This document shows, one piece after another, positions 25,845 through 36,968 of a stretch of 64,000 nt of DNA (within the stretch, counting starts at the first letter, position 1; the number at the start of each line of letters is the position of its first letter). Under the pieces are notes generated by a model that ran no database searches, was not told the DNA's origin, and saw only the letters and a program-made list of their open reading frames with translations. The DNA comes from Arachis hypogaea. Taxonomy: Eukaryota > Streptophyta > Magnoliopsida > Fabales > Fabaceae. Where the stretch lies: NCBI RefSeq assembly GCF_003086295.3, contig NC_092051.1, positions 14,314,810 to 14,378,809 of the forward strand. The letters run 5' to 3'. The position numbers and the translations under genes were made by a program.

Positions 25845-26940
25845 GAGTAAACTATTGTTTGGGATAAGTTCCAAATTTGTCATAACGTTTCAATCGTCCT
25901 ATTTAAATTCCTAACGTTTTAAAATTGATTCAATATTGTCCTGTCGTTAGGGATCCGTTAACAGAATTGACGGTAGGACAAAATTGAGACGATTTTAAAA
26001 TGTTAGAGACTTAAATAGGACAAAAACATTAGGTACAAAAACGATACATAAAATAAATTTTAATTTTATATTTTAATAATATCAATTTTTTATTGTACAT
26101 AGTATTCAATTATTTTTTAATCATATCTAAGTAAATTATGGTTAATGACATTACTTTCATTCTAAATAAATTAATTTTTTTTATAATTTTACACGTTCAT
26201 TCTAAATAATGTAATTTTACTTTCATTACTTAATCACATTACTTATAATTTTTTTTTATAATTTTACACTTTCATTCTAAATAAATTAATTTTTTTATAA
26301 TTTTACACTTAAAGTAATGTAATTTTACTTTCATTACTTAATCATATTACTTATATATTTTTTTTATAATTTTATGCTTAAAGTAATGTAATTTTTTTAT
26401 AAATAAATAAATTTTATACTTTCATTTTAAATAATGTAATCTTACTTTCATTATTTAATCATATTATTTATAATTTTTTTTATAATTTTACACTTTCATT
26501 CTAATCACATTACATTATTTATTTAGAATGAAAGTGTAAAATTTATTTATTTATAAAAAATTACATTACTTTAAGTGTAAAATTATAAAAAATATAAATT
26601 TATTTAGAATGAAAATAATGTGATTAAATGTAATTTACTTAGATGTGATTAAAAAAGAATTGAATACTATGTACAATAAAAATTAATATTATTGAAGGAT
26701 AAAATTAAAATTTATTTCTATGTATCGTTTTTGTCCCCAACATTTTGGTCCTATTTAAGTCCCTAACATTTCAAAATCGTCTCAATTTTGTCCCGCCGTC
26801 ATTTCTATTAACGGATCACTAACGGCAGGACAACATAGAGTCAATTTTGAAACGTTAAGGACTTAAATAGAACGATTGAAATGTCAGGGATAACTTTAGA
26901 ACTTACCCTAAACGTTGGGGACAAAAATAATACTTCACTC
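25845..26940. mobile_element. Non-autonomous MULE-type element, 1.1 kb, mostly one long palindrome
   Basis: The ends start GAGTAAACTATTGTTT on the left and, in complement, GAGTGAAGTATTATTTTTGT on the right. The arms share over 230 bases with words such as GATCCGTTAACAGAA, GACAAAATTGAGACGATTTT and GTTAGAGACTTAAATAGGAC. The left arm has lost a piece after TATTGTTT. An exact 9-bp duplication TTTTATTAA lies at 25836-25844 and 26941-26949. The centre (about 26130-26650) consists of repeated blocks of TTACTTTCATTACTTAATCA and TTTTACACTTTCATTCTAAA, some inverted. There is no coding capacity. Confidence 0.8.
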
Positions 26941-27140
26941 TTTTATTAATCTCTATAATTTTACTAAAATTGTAATTAAGTATATATATATATATATATA
27001 TATTTAAGTCTTTATAGTGTTTTTAATTTTATAATTAAATATTTTTTATGTCAAAAATATTAAAATTAACAGAATATTTTTTTTAAAAAAAATATTTAGT
27101 TAAAGATTTAGTTGAATTTTTAACTATAAATATTTTTAAT

Positions 27141-27386
27141 GAATAAATGACCATTTATACCCATAAAAGATAAAAACGTTGACATATGTACTCACATTAA
27201 ATCGAAACTAAACTTGTACCAACGCAAGTGTGACAAAAGTACCCTGTCTTTAGCGGGTTAGAGTGCCACGTAGGGTACTTTTGTCATACAGAAGGCATTT
27301 TACGTGGGTACAAGTTTAATTTCGATCTAGTGTGGGTACATATGTCAGCGTTTTCATCTTTTATGGGTACAAATAGTCATTTATTC
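27141..27386. mobile_element. MULE-derived MITE of the same TIR family as the 55752 MULE
   Basis: It starts GAATAAATGACCATTTATAC and ends, in complement, GAATAAATGACTATTTGTAC. Each arm continues with CCCATAAAAGATAAAAACG. The arms agree with the terminal bases of the large MULE at 55752-61640 (GAATAAATGACCATTTCTA). Identical 10-bp duplications TATTTTTAAT flank it (27131-27140 and 27387-27396). It is a deletion-type derivative with no coding sequence. Confidence 0.85.
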
Positions 27387-27396
27387 TATTTTTAAT

Positions 27397-29356
27397 TTAT
27401 AAAAAATATTTAATTAATTTTAATATTTTTTATATTAAAAAAAAACTTAATTATAATGTTATATGTACTAATCAAACTAACCCATTTATATATACCACAT
27501 GGTTATAGATTTATAGCTGATGAATATCCAAGAAGCTAAGGGAGTAGCTAGTGATCAGAGATTCTGAGAATGACACTGAATAACGCGGCGAGGTGCAATG
27601 ATAAAAATTAAAATTGTCTTCAACGATTAATAATTAATCAATATATGGAGTGAGTGTAAAGTTTTGAGCTACACAGAAAATAATAGGGCCCAAGAAGAAG
27701 GGCGACACATCAATCTTTATCAATATCTACAAGTGCAACTGTGTAATTACATCAACATCTTCCATCCTTAAATTAATTTATGCAACCATCAGTTTATTTA
27801 CTGTTGTTGATAATCTTATATTCATATACCACTATTTTTCTTACTTATGGTTTGTGTCAATCTGGATAATGTATGTTACCAATAATTGAAATAATTTAGT
27901 TTCTAAATATTATTATATACTATATATATTGCACAAAGCAAAGCCAAATAAATGGATACCAAGATTTCGATTATAGCCCCACGTGCTATAATATATGCTA
28001 TATATATATGTGACGTTGGTCTTGTATGCTAAATATTATATCTATTTCCTATTTTTGCGGAAAAATATTTCACCTTATGTATATACGATATTGAAAGGTC
28101 TATTAAAATAAAAGAAAAGTATTGCTAACTAATAATTTTTAACCTATAAAATAGTGGTAATTTATAATAAAAAACATTTAAAATTAGAAATAATAAAACA
28201 TCCAAAATCTAGGATTTAATATCCAAAATCTAGGAATAAGAGGATATTTTAGAATAAAAACAGAAATGTAAAAGAAATCATCAACATATCCATATTTAAC
28301 TGCGACGACTGGCAAAGTGTCTCTTCGTGTTGTTGATGGTTATGCCGGATATGACATTGAGAGATTTTTTCTTTGGTGTTTTTTTAGGAGTTGTTTGTCT
28401 GCTTTGGATATCTTTTTATATTTGCTCAATTCTACTGTGTTGAGTTTTTTTGTTTTAGAAAAAATATATCTAAAATTTAAGATTTAGAATTTAAAATTTA
28501 TGATTAATTAGTATTAGAATTTAGTGTTTAGAATTAGATTAATATTTAGAATTTAAAATTTAAAATTTATAATTATTAATAATTTAAGATTTAAAATTTA
28601 GAGTGGACTCGGATGACTAAAAAAGGTCATGGAGGTATTGCTGATGGCCCCAGTGGCAGTAATAATGGCCAACAATAACAATGGTGAGTAGTGGTGAAAA
28701 TAAGTGACTTGTAATAGTAGGTAAAATTGAGATGTTAGAAGAAATTTAAAACAAAATATAAATAAATATTAGATTCTTTAAGATTATTGACTGATGTTGA
28801 TTGTTTTTTTTTTTTTGTTATCTATCTTAACCGTAAAATAAATAGGATGGAAGAAACCAAAATAAATGGCCATGAGGTATTTTATCTGTGCTCTCATACT
28901 ATTTAGAATAATCATCCGAGTACTAGCGATAATAAATATCTTTCTAAAAACTTAAACTGATTTTAGAGTTCACTAAGACTCGAACTCTTGACCTTTCAAA
29001 TCTAGAGCTCTAATACCATGCATGATATCACTCATCCCAAAAGTTTTGGGAAAAGCTAACACTAATGATTATATCTCTAATACTCTCTAAACTTCTATTA
29101 TACACATTGTATAAATATTTCATTGACTCCTCATACTTTCCCATTTTTAAAATGTCAAATGTAAAATATCCCCCGGTCATGATTGCGGGGAAGTACGTAC
29201 TTACGTACTAGTGAGTATTGACAGAGGACTAATAGTAGAACCTAAATAAATAAAATACGTATATTTTGATCAATACAATTAGGAATGATAATGAGTAAGG
29301 TAAAGACATAAAGTAGTGTTTGAATTTAACTTTAATTTTAATTCTATTATAGTTAA
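27397..29356. other. AT-rich spacer with an unbounded repeat at 28870-29080
   Basis: There is no supported gene. The stretch 28920-29070 contains GACTCGAACTCTTGACCTTT and CTCTAATACCATGCATGATA, wording I associate with a common legume repeat of uncertain class. Short AT repeats of the type AATTTAAAATTTA occupy 28470-28600. Confidence 0.35.
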
Positions 29357-30994
29357 CACGTGAGTAGGGGTGGCAAAACAGACTGGCCCGCCCCGCCCCG
29401 CCAAAGCCCGCCCAAATATGGGGCGGGCTGGCCCGCCCGCCAAACTGATATGGGCTCAACTTGCTAACCCGCCCCGCCAAAGGGCGGACTGGCGGGCCGG
29501 CCCGCCTCTTTTTTTTTTTAACCAAATTTTTTTTATGATAAAATTAAATTTAACGCACTAAGAACTAACAATTATTTTATTTTATAATAAAATTATTTCA
29601 TCGAATTAGTTTTTTAATATATAGAGTAATATTCTAAATTAATTATTAATCCATAAAAAATTATAATTAAGCATAATAATTTTTTTTATTGAAATTAACA
29701 ATAATAAAAATAACCTAACAAATAATAAGTCTCAACTCTCAAAGTCTCAAACTGTCAAACATAAGTGCATAATAATAACAAAACAAACATATAATCCACA
29801 CATAAATCTTACTATAATTCAAACAAAACACAACATAATTCATAAATCAACAAGATACCCAAAAAAACTTTAAATCAACACACATAAATCAATTATCAAC
29901 TTCTAAATCAACAAAATTTGAATCTGATCCAGAAGTTGAAACACCGCCTCGCCTAGCACCTTGAGGATTCACATCTTCACCTTCGCCTTCACCTACAATT
30001 AGAAGAATACCCGAATTTAGAACAAGATATAAATACTTAAATGTCATATAAATATTAAATTAGTAACTAACAATGTAATTACCATCAACAAATCCTTTAT
30101 TCCAATTGCGAGTACAAATCACAGCCTCAACATTTTCTGACAACATTCGACTTCTATATTTGTTAATGACATGAGCTCCAATACTAAAGGCAGATTCCGA
30201 TGCAACCGTAGTAATTGGAATACTCAATAAGTCACGTGCCATGATTGATAACTTCGGATAACGACTCTCATATAATTTTCACCATTCCAAAACATCTAAA
30301 TCTTCAAAGCAATCCTTTGACAAAAGTGGCTCCTCCAAGTATGTATCAAGTGGATTCTTTCCACTAGAGACCTCAGCTTGATGGTTTCGTTTCATCAATT
30401 TCTATCAAAATAGAAATAATCACATCTTGTTAGGATAGAATAATGACAATTAATAAGAGAATTTAAATATGTTAGACATTAGTACATTACTTACGCCAAC
30501 AATCGCAAGTCGCTTCTTGCTTGCACTTTCAGGGGTATGGGCCATGGATGAATATTGATTACTAGGTCTTTGTGCTTGAACAGTTGGAAGAGAATTTTTG
30601 TCATATTTTTCAAAAAGCTTATATAATTTCTTTTTCACATGTTCCACCTTCCCTTTTGCAGTCTCAACATCAATCTCTTCATACATAAGCTCTAAAGTAG
30701 AAATCTTAAGTCTAGGATCAAGAATAGCACCAAATGCAAGAATGACACTATACTTTTCCCAATACTTCTTAAATTTGTTCATCATCTTTTCTCCCATGCT
30801 CCTTAGAAGCTCATCTTCACTTCTCAAACTTCCCATCAAAACACATTGAATATGATAGACTTGTAGAAAATACAAATTTGAAGTAGAGTAAGATGTGCCA
30901 GAAATCAAATTAGTAATTTCATAAAAGGGGTATAAAAATTCACATATCTTTTCAGCTCTCCCCCATTCATCAACCGAAGGACAATACTTATAAG

Positions 30995-31062
30995 CAGGCA
31001 CGGACCCACCTTCATGAATGGGGGGGCACTTGCCCCCAGTGACATTTGATATTTTTAAACTC

Positions 31063-31095
<33 letters not shown>

Positions 31096-34000
31096 TAATA
31101 TGCCCCCACTTTAAATTTTAAATGACCCCACTACAAATAAACTAAGCCCAATTATTAAAAGTCTAAGCCCATTTTATTTTTTTATGATTTTGACTATTAG
31201 TTAACCTAATTAAATTTAGTCTTCTTCTGTTTTTAAATCCTAGCCGTCACTCATTTATTCTCTTAAACCCTTTTCTTAGTTTCATATTTTCAATCTTCTT
31301 TTTCTATTCCTTGTCTAGTGGTCATCTTCTCTTCATCAAAAGGTAAATTTTAAATTCTCTATTTTATTTTATATAGCTCTCTATGACTCTATGTATCTTT
31401 CAATTTCATTGTTTCTCTTTTTGATATTTTCAATTGCAAATTTTAATTCAAACAATTATAGTTTAAGTATTAATCTATTTTTTATTCTTTTCATGAATTT
31501 ATATATTTTATTTTATTCTCAATTTAGTGATCCTTATTATTTATTTGTTTATCTTTCGTTCTATTCTATTATATGTAATTAGATTGCATATAAATTTTTA
31601 AAGTGAATTGATCAATTTACTAATTTAGAATATATATTTTTATTTTTAGAAATAGTAATGGAGAAATATTTCAAAAGAAAGCTACCACTAGAATCTGAAG
31701 TCACTCCATTAGTCTCTTCTAATAAAAAGAAGTTCTTAGAATTCAATGTGGAAAGTCTGGTAGCTGATCCTGGACAACGACCCAAAATTTCAAATTATGA
31801 TCCAAATGACAGAGATGAAGTTAGACGAGCTTATTTGCAAAAAGGTCCTTGTCAACCAAGAGAACATGATTTTGCACAAACATATTTTGGAACTTCTCTC
31901 CGTAGATTTAATGCTGATTGGTTTGATGAATTTGGCAATTGGTTGGAATATAGTATTTCAAAAGATGCTGTATTTTGTCTTTGTTGCTATCTTATGAAAC
32001 CTGATGGTGCGAGTGGTGATGCTTTTGTAAAAGAGGGCTTTTCAAATTGGAAAAAGAAGGAGCGATTACAAACACATGTTGGAAATCATGATAGTGCTCA
32101 TAATCAAGCTCGAAGAAAATGCGAAGCACTCATGAAGCAAAAACAACATATTGAAGTTGTTTTTCAAAAGCATTCAGACCAAGCTAAAAGAGATTACCGA
32201 ACTCACTTAACAGCAACAATTGAGTGCATTAGGTTCTTATTGCGACAAGGATTGGCCTTTCGTGGTGATGATGAATCGCACAATTCAAATAATCAAGGTA
32301 ATTTTTTGGAGCTTCTTGACTTTCTTGCTCAACATAATACAGAGATTGATCGTGTTTTCAAAAATGCTCGTGGAAACCTTAAGCTAGTAGCACCTAAAAT
32401 TCAAAAAGATATTGTTAGAGCTGCTGCAAGTGAAACTACTAAAGTTATTATTGATGATCTTGGAGATGATTTATTTGCTGTTTTAGTTGATGAAGCTCGA
32501 GACATCTCTGTTAAAGAGCAAATGGCTGTTTGTTTGCGGTATGTGAACAAAGAAGGGATTGTAATGGAGCGATTTCTTGGCCTTGTCCATGTTTCTAGCA
32601 CAAATGCGTTGTCATTAAAAGTAGCTTTGGAATCTTTATTAACAAAGCATAATTTAAGTTTAGCAAGAATACGTGGACAAGGTTACGATGGAGCTACTAA
32701 TATGCAGGGAGAATTTAATGGCTTAAAAAGTTTGATCTTGAAAGAAAATGCTTGTGCTTTTTATGTTCATTGTTTTGCTCACCAACTTCAATTAGCACTT
32801 GTGGTTGTTGCAAAGAAACAGGTCGAAATTGCACTACTTTTTAATTTGCTTGCTAGTTTGTGCAATATTGTTGGAGCTTCTTGTAAACGTAAAGACATGC
32901 TTCGTGAAAGTCAAATGCAAAAGACAATTGTTGCATTACAAAATGGAGATGTTTCTAGTGGGCGTGGCTTAAATCAAGAAACAACATTGAAAAGGGCAGG
33001 TGATACTCGATGGGGCTCACATTATGGTACAATACTTAGCTTGATTTCTATTTTTTCTTCCGTGGTAGAAGTTCTTGAAGTTATTGAGGAAGATGGAAAT
33101 AATCCTGAACAAAGAGCTGAAGCATGCCAATTATTGAATCATATTCAATCTTTTGAATTTGTATTCAATTTACATTTGATGAAAAGTATATTAGGAGTTA
33201 CTAATGAGTTGTCTCAAGCTCTACAAAGAAGTGATCAAGACATTATAAATGCTATGACATTGGTTAAAGTGTCCAAGCAACGATTGCAAAGTATAAGAGA
33301 CGATGGTTGGTCCTCTTTGCTCAACGAAGTTTTACTATTTTGTGATAGTCACAATATTCTTGCTCCAAATATGAATGATATATTTGTAACACAAGGAAGA
33401 TCAAGGCGCAAAATCCAAAAGGTCTCAAACTTGCATCATTTTCAAGTTGAATTATTTTATCAAGTGATTGATAGACAACTTCAAGAGCTTAACAATCGTT
33501 TTACAGAGGTAAATACTGAGCTACTTCTTTGTATAGCTTGTTTGAATCCAAGTGACTCATTTTTTGCATTTGATAAGGAGAAGTTGCTTCGTTTAGCTGA
33601 ATTTTATCCACATGAATTCTCTTCTACTCAAATTTTGGCACTTGATAGTCAACTTGAGAATTTTATATTGGATATGCGTCTTGATGATCAATTCTCAAAT
33701 ATAAATGGAATCAGTGGACTATCTCAAAAGTTAGTTGAGACAAAAAAGCATATTGTTTATCCATTGGTATTTCTTCTGTTGAAATTAGCTTTGATTCTAC
33801 CTGTGGCAACAGCATCAGTTGAAAGAACATTTTCTGCTATGAATATCATAAAGAGTCGACTTCGTAATCGAATGGGAGATGAGTGGTTGAATGATTGTTT
33901 GGTTACATATATAGAAAGAGAGACATTCAATCAAGTTGATAATGAAACAATTATTCAACATTTTCAAAATATGAAAACAAGAAGAGAAGTACCTTCAAGA

Positions 34001-34162
34001 TTTGAAGCGAAGAAAGTTAGCAGCTAATGTAATTTTTGGTTTTTTTTGTATTCGAATAATTAATGTGCACTTTTATATTTTTAAATTTAAATTAATATAT
34101 ATTTTGATAATAATGTGTATTATTTTTGCCCCCCCACCATAAATTTTCTGGGTCCGTCACTG
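30995..34162 (+). mobile_element. Nested hAT transposon (Tip100/ZMYM-like), complete
   Basis: The ends are CAGGCACGGACCCA (30995) and, in complement, CAGTGACGGACCCA (34162), typical of the CAGNGGCGGA hAT group. They are flanked by an identical 8-bp duplication CTTATAAG (30987-30994 and 34163-34170). Subterminal G runs (GGGGGGGCACTTGCCCCC at 31020) face C runs at the far end (TTGCCCCCCCACC at 34127). One long gene fills the interior. A likely 5' leader intron runs from GT at about 31342 to AG near 31649, just before the ATG. It sits within the coding exon of the outer hAT, so it arrived later. Confidence 0.94.
31658..34027 (+). CDS. hAT transposase, TTF-type zinc finger / DUF4371 / dimerisation domain (ZMYM1-like)
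   Basis: An uninterrupted 789-residue frame. Seen in order: a basic start (MEKYFKRKLP), a TTF-type zinc finger (WLEYSISKDAVFCLCCYLM, then FSNWKKKERLQTHVGNHDSA, about residues 90-150), and a DUF4371-like catalytic region with LVDEARDISVKEQ (about 280), GYDGATNMQGEFNGLK (about 345), CFAHQLQLALVVVAKK (about 370) and DTRWGSHY (about 450). The C-terminal hAT dimerisation block is VATASVERTFSAMNIIKSRL (about 725). Plant proteins of this kind are usually annotated as zinc finger MYM-type protein 1-like and are Tip100-group hAT transposases acting in the nucleus on the TIRs of their own element. The start follows a leader intron and the first ATG is used. There are no stops or frameshifts, and both element ends are intact, so the copy may still be autonomous. 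Confidence 0.92.
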   Translation: MEKYFKRKLPLESEVTPLVSSNKKKFLEFNVESLVADPGQRPKISNYDPNDRDEVRRAYLQKGPCQPREHDFAQTYFGTSLRRFNADWFDEFGNWLEYSISKDAVFCLCCYLMKPDGASGDAFVKEGFSNWKKKERLQTHVGNHDSAHNQARRKCEALMKQKQHIEVVFQKHSDQAKRDYRTHLTATIECIRFLLRQGLAFRGDDESHNSNNQGNFLELLDFLAQHNTEIDRVFKNARGNLKLVAPKIQKDIVRAAASETTKVIIDDLGDDLFAVLVDEARDISVKEQMAVCLRYVNKEGIVMERFLGLVHVSSTNALSLKVALESLLTKHNLSLARIRGQGYDGATNMQGEFNGLKSLILKENACAFYVHCFAHQLQLALVVVAKKQVEIALLFNLLASLCNIVGASCKRKDMLRESQMQKTIVALQNGDVSSGRGLNQETTLKRAGDTRWGSHYGTILSLISIFSSVVEVLEVIEEDGNNPEQRAEACQLLNHIQSFEFVFNLHLMKSILGVTNELSQALQRSDQDIINAMTLVKVSKQRLQSIRDDGWSSLLNEVLLFCDSHNILAPNMNDIFVTQGRSRRKIQKVSNLHHFQVELFYQVIDRQLQELNNRFTEVNTELLLCIACLNPSDSFFAFDKEKLLRLAEFYPHEFSSTQILALDSQLENFILDMRLDDQFSNINGISGLSQKLVETKKHIVYPLVFLLLKLALILPVATASVERTFSAMNIIKSRLRNRMGDEWLNDCLVTYIERETFNQVDNETIIQHFQNMKTRREVPSRFEAKKVSS

Positions 34163-35418
34163 CTTATAAGCATGGTCGGTTGCCTTCAAATACTCAAAGG
34201 CCTTCCGATACTTGATAGCACTTTCGAGCATAATGTACGTAGAATTCCATCGAGTAGTAACATCTAGATGCAACCCACTTGTAAAAGTCAAACCCTGAAT
34301 CGCTGAAACACATTCTTTAAACCTTATCATTCTACTCTCCGATCCCCTTACATATTTCACACTTTTCCTAATCTTATCCAATGCATCATGAGCAATTTTT
34401 AATCCATCTTGCACAATAAGATTCAAGATATGAGTAGAACAACGAATATGAAAGAACTCCCCATCACACAACAACCAATCATGCATATTTAATGTACTTT
34501 TCAAATGATCTTGGCATGTATCATTAGCAGATGCGTTATCTAGTGTAAGAGTCATAATCTTCTTTTCAATTCCCCATTCATTTAAAAGCTCAAAAATCTT
34601 GGAAGACAATTCAAATCCCGTGTGAGGAGGAGGCATATGACAAAAACTCAAAATTTTACTTTGCGATTTCCAATTCAAATCAACAAAGTGAGCAGTTAGG
34701 CATAAATAACCCTCTGTAGTGATGGATGTCCACAAATCAGAAGTCAAACAAACTCTATTAGGAATGGCTAATAAAGTACTTTTAAGCTTATCTTTTTCCC
34801 TTAAGTAAATTTTCAGCACATCCTCCTTAAGAGTATTTCTAGTAATTAGGCCTAGAGTTGGACTGATGTATTTTACCCAATTCCTAAATTTCTGATTATC
34901 AACAATAGAAAAGGGAACATCACAATCAATCACAAAGGCAGCAAATATCTCACGCGATACATGATTATCTATCTTGAGAGCCCCCATTTTATTTTGCATT
35001 TCTATCAAAGTTTGACCAATATCCTCGAAGTCTATTTTCACGCACCTGTCCAAATGACGCTTAAGTGTCGATGTCCCATATTGTTTACCACCAGCCTTAA
35101 ACTTCTGTTTGCATCCATCACATTGAGCACGATCTATTCCATCATCACCAGGTCCAAGCTTTGTGAAATATCTCCACACATCAGATGTTGTTGCCTTCGT
35201 CTTTTTCTTTTTAATATCTTCAGTCGTTTCAGATCTTTCCATATTTTCAGGATTTTGTGTTGCATTCCCACCATCAACTTCCATAGAGACAGAATTATCC
35301 ATTGCAGAATCAACAGCTCAATCTAAATAATCTCAATACATAAAAATATTTAAATCAGTCAAAAATATTCAAACAATAATCAAACATAATCAATAAGTAA
35401 TTCAGTACTAACTAAATA

Positions 35419-35645
35419 ATACCCAGTTGCAGAAACATAATCAAATCAGGCTGAAAAATAATATTCAAACATAATCAAACAATAATACCCAGTTGCAGAA
35501 AACTCAAATCAGGCTGAAAAACAATATTCAAACATAATCAAACAATAATACCCAGTTGCAGAAAACTCAAATCAGGCAGAAAAACAATATTCAAACATAA
35601 TCAAACAATAATACCCAGTTGCAGAAAACTCAAATCAGGCTGAAC
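35419..35645. repeat. 63-bp tandem repeat, about 3.6 copies, in the hAT leader region
   Basis: The unit contains ATATTCAAACATAATCAAAC followed by ACCCAGTTGCAGAAA and CTCAAATCAGGCTGAA. Copies start at 35461, 35524 and 35587, exactly 63 apart and nearly identical. A more diverged partial copy precedes them from about 35419. It lies 120-340 bases upstream of the transposase ATG of the outer hAT. Confidence 0.93.
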
Positions 35646-36968
35646 AAATTGACATGGAAAAATAATAACAATAATAAGTAATAACAGTAACTGATCTTGA
35701 CTCTTGAGAATGACGATGTGAGGAATCAGAAAATCATTTTTGCTAAGATAAACATCATCATCAGATTTGTCACATACATATTCACTTATTCAGCAACTGT
35801 AAAATGTAAATCACTTACTAATAGTAATGGCAGAGCCGTCGAGCAGAAAGAGGAGGAGAGAGGAGCGATTCCAGGAGTCCGCCAGTCACAGAACCGCCGA
35901 GCAGAGGCGCCGACGAGACAAAGCTGCCGACGACAACAGGAGGAGAGAAAGGAAGGCGAAAGGCAGAGGCGCCAGAGAGGAGCGAGTGAGGAGGGAGCCG
36001 GGCTGCTGAGGAGTGAGGAGGAGCGAGTGAGGAGGGAGTGGGTCAGCGAACGCCAAAAGGGATGAAGGTTAAAGGTCTGGCTGTCTGGGGTGTGGGTGTG
36101 GCTGAGCTGAGTGACCGGCGTTACTGCATTAAGTCGGGTGTGGCCGTGTGGGTGTGGCTGAGCAGGAGGCACCGAGGCGAGGCAGTTCCGCAGTCCGCAG
36201 TAGCACCGTGTGGGTGTGGGTGTCACGGGTCTGGGTCTACCGAGGAGTGAGAACAGACGAGGGAGCTAAGCTGTTGAAGGATGAAGCCGGGGGTCAGGGT
36301 CCGTCGGTCTGAGGTCTCGCCATCTCTGGCATCTCAGGGAGTCAGGGTCAGCCGGTCAGGGAAGCTGGGAAGGAGGAGAAGGGACGAAGGGTTAGGGGGG
36401 CTAGGGCCGGCTGTTTGTGGGAAGGAGGAGAAGGAAAACCTAATTTTCCTATTTATATATCACTTGCAAATTTACGGAATTACCCTTAAAAAAAAATATG
36501 TCAGCCCGCCCCGCCCCGCCTTGGCCCGCGGTTTTGGCGGTGCGGTTTTGGCGAGTTCAAAATCTCGCCCCGACCCGCCGTTTTTGGCGGCTTGACCCGA
36601 CAGATTCGGCCCGTTTCGCCACCCCTACACGTGAGAGTTCGATTTTATCTGTGAAATTTTATAAATATGTAATATTATTATATAATTTAATGAGTATGTA
36701 AATTAAAAATTTAATACAAATAATATAATTATTTTATAAAATAATACAATCGTCTCATAAATAATATAATTATTAAATGTTTAAGTTTATATAAAAGTTT
36801 TTATTTAAATTAATAATACAAATATAAATAAAATATTATATTGATATATCACTAAAATAGAATTAATTTTTATATAAATAAAAGTATTAAATTAATAATT
36901 AATGACTTTGGCTCAATAGTAAATAGCTTTTATACTAAATGAGAGGTTTTTGGTTTAACATCTATTTA

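Larger units (their letters stand above)
29889..35302 (-). pseudogene. hAT transposase (BED zinc finger, hAT dimerisation domain), split by insertion and one nonsense codon
   Basis: Exons on the - strand, with the nested element removed: 35302-34163 joined to 30986-30495, then 30401-30083 and 29992-29889. All joins keep frame and would give about 684 residues, a normal hAT length. Seen in order: an acidic start; a BED finger (VWRYFTKLG, CDGCKQKF, TSTLKRHLDRC); transposase core motifs (CLTSDLWTS, LTLDNASANDTCQDHL, HIRCSTHILNLIVQDGL, TTRWNSTYIML); after the insertion YCPSVDEW and DPRLK; then the C-terminal dimerisation block [13 protein letters not shown]. Introns have GT/AG ends. Two defects are seen: the nested hAT after codon 380, and TGA at 30279-30281 where EWWKL expects TGG. 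It cannot make an active protein now. Confidence 0.88.
29365..36627 (-). mobile_element. hAT transposon, complete ends, interrupted by a nested hAT
   Basis: The ends are TAGGGGTGGCAAAAC (29365) and, in complement, TAGGGGTGGCGAAAC (36627), flanked by a perfect 8-bp duplication CACGTGAG (29357-29364 and 36628-36635). Both subterminal zones are rich in GCCCCGCC and GGCGGG words (29385-29510 and 36505-36620). A four-part transposase gene reads on the - strand from 35302 to 29889. Without the nested 3168-bp element and one TSD copy the original would be about 4.1 kb. The promoter side (35303-36480) is unusually GC-rich for this window and includes a 63-bp tandem repeat next to the gene start. Confidence 0.93.

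Noticed and set aside
35786..36250. Overlapping frames in the GC-rich part of the outer hAT
   Set aside because: They are Arg/Glu or Ser/Pro-rich frames caused by base composition. They lie upstream of the transposase start and contain no domain.
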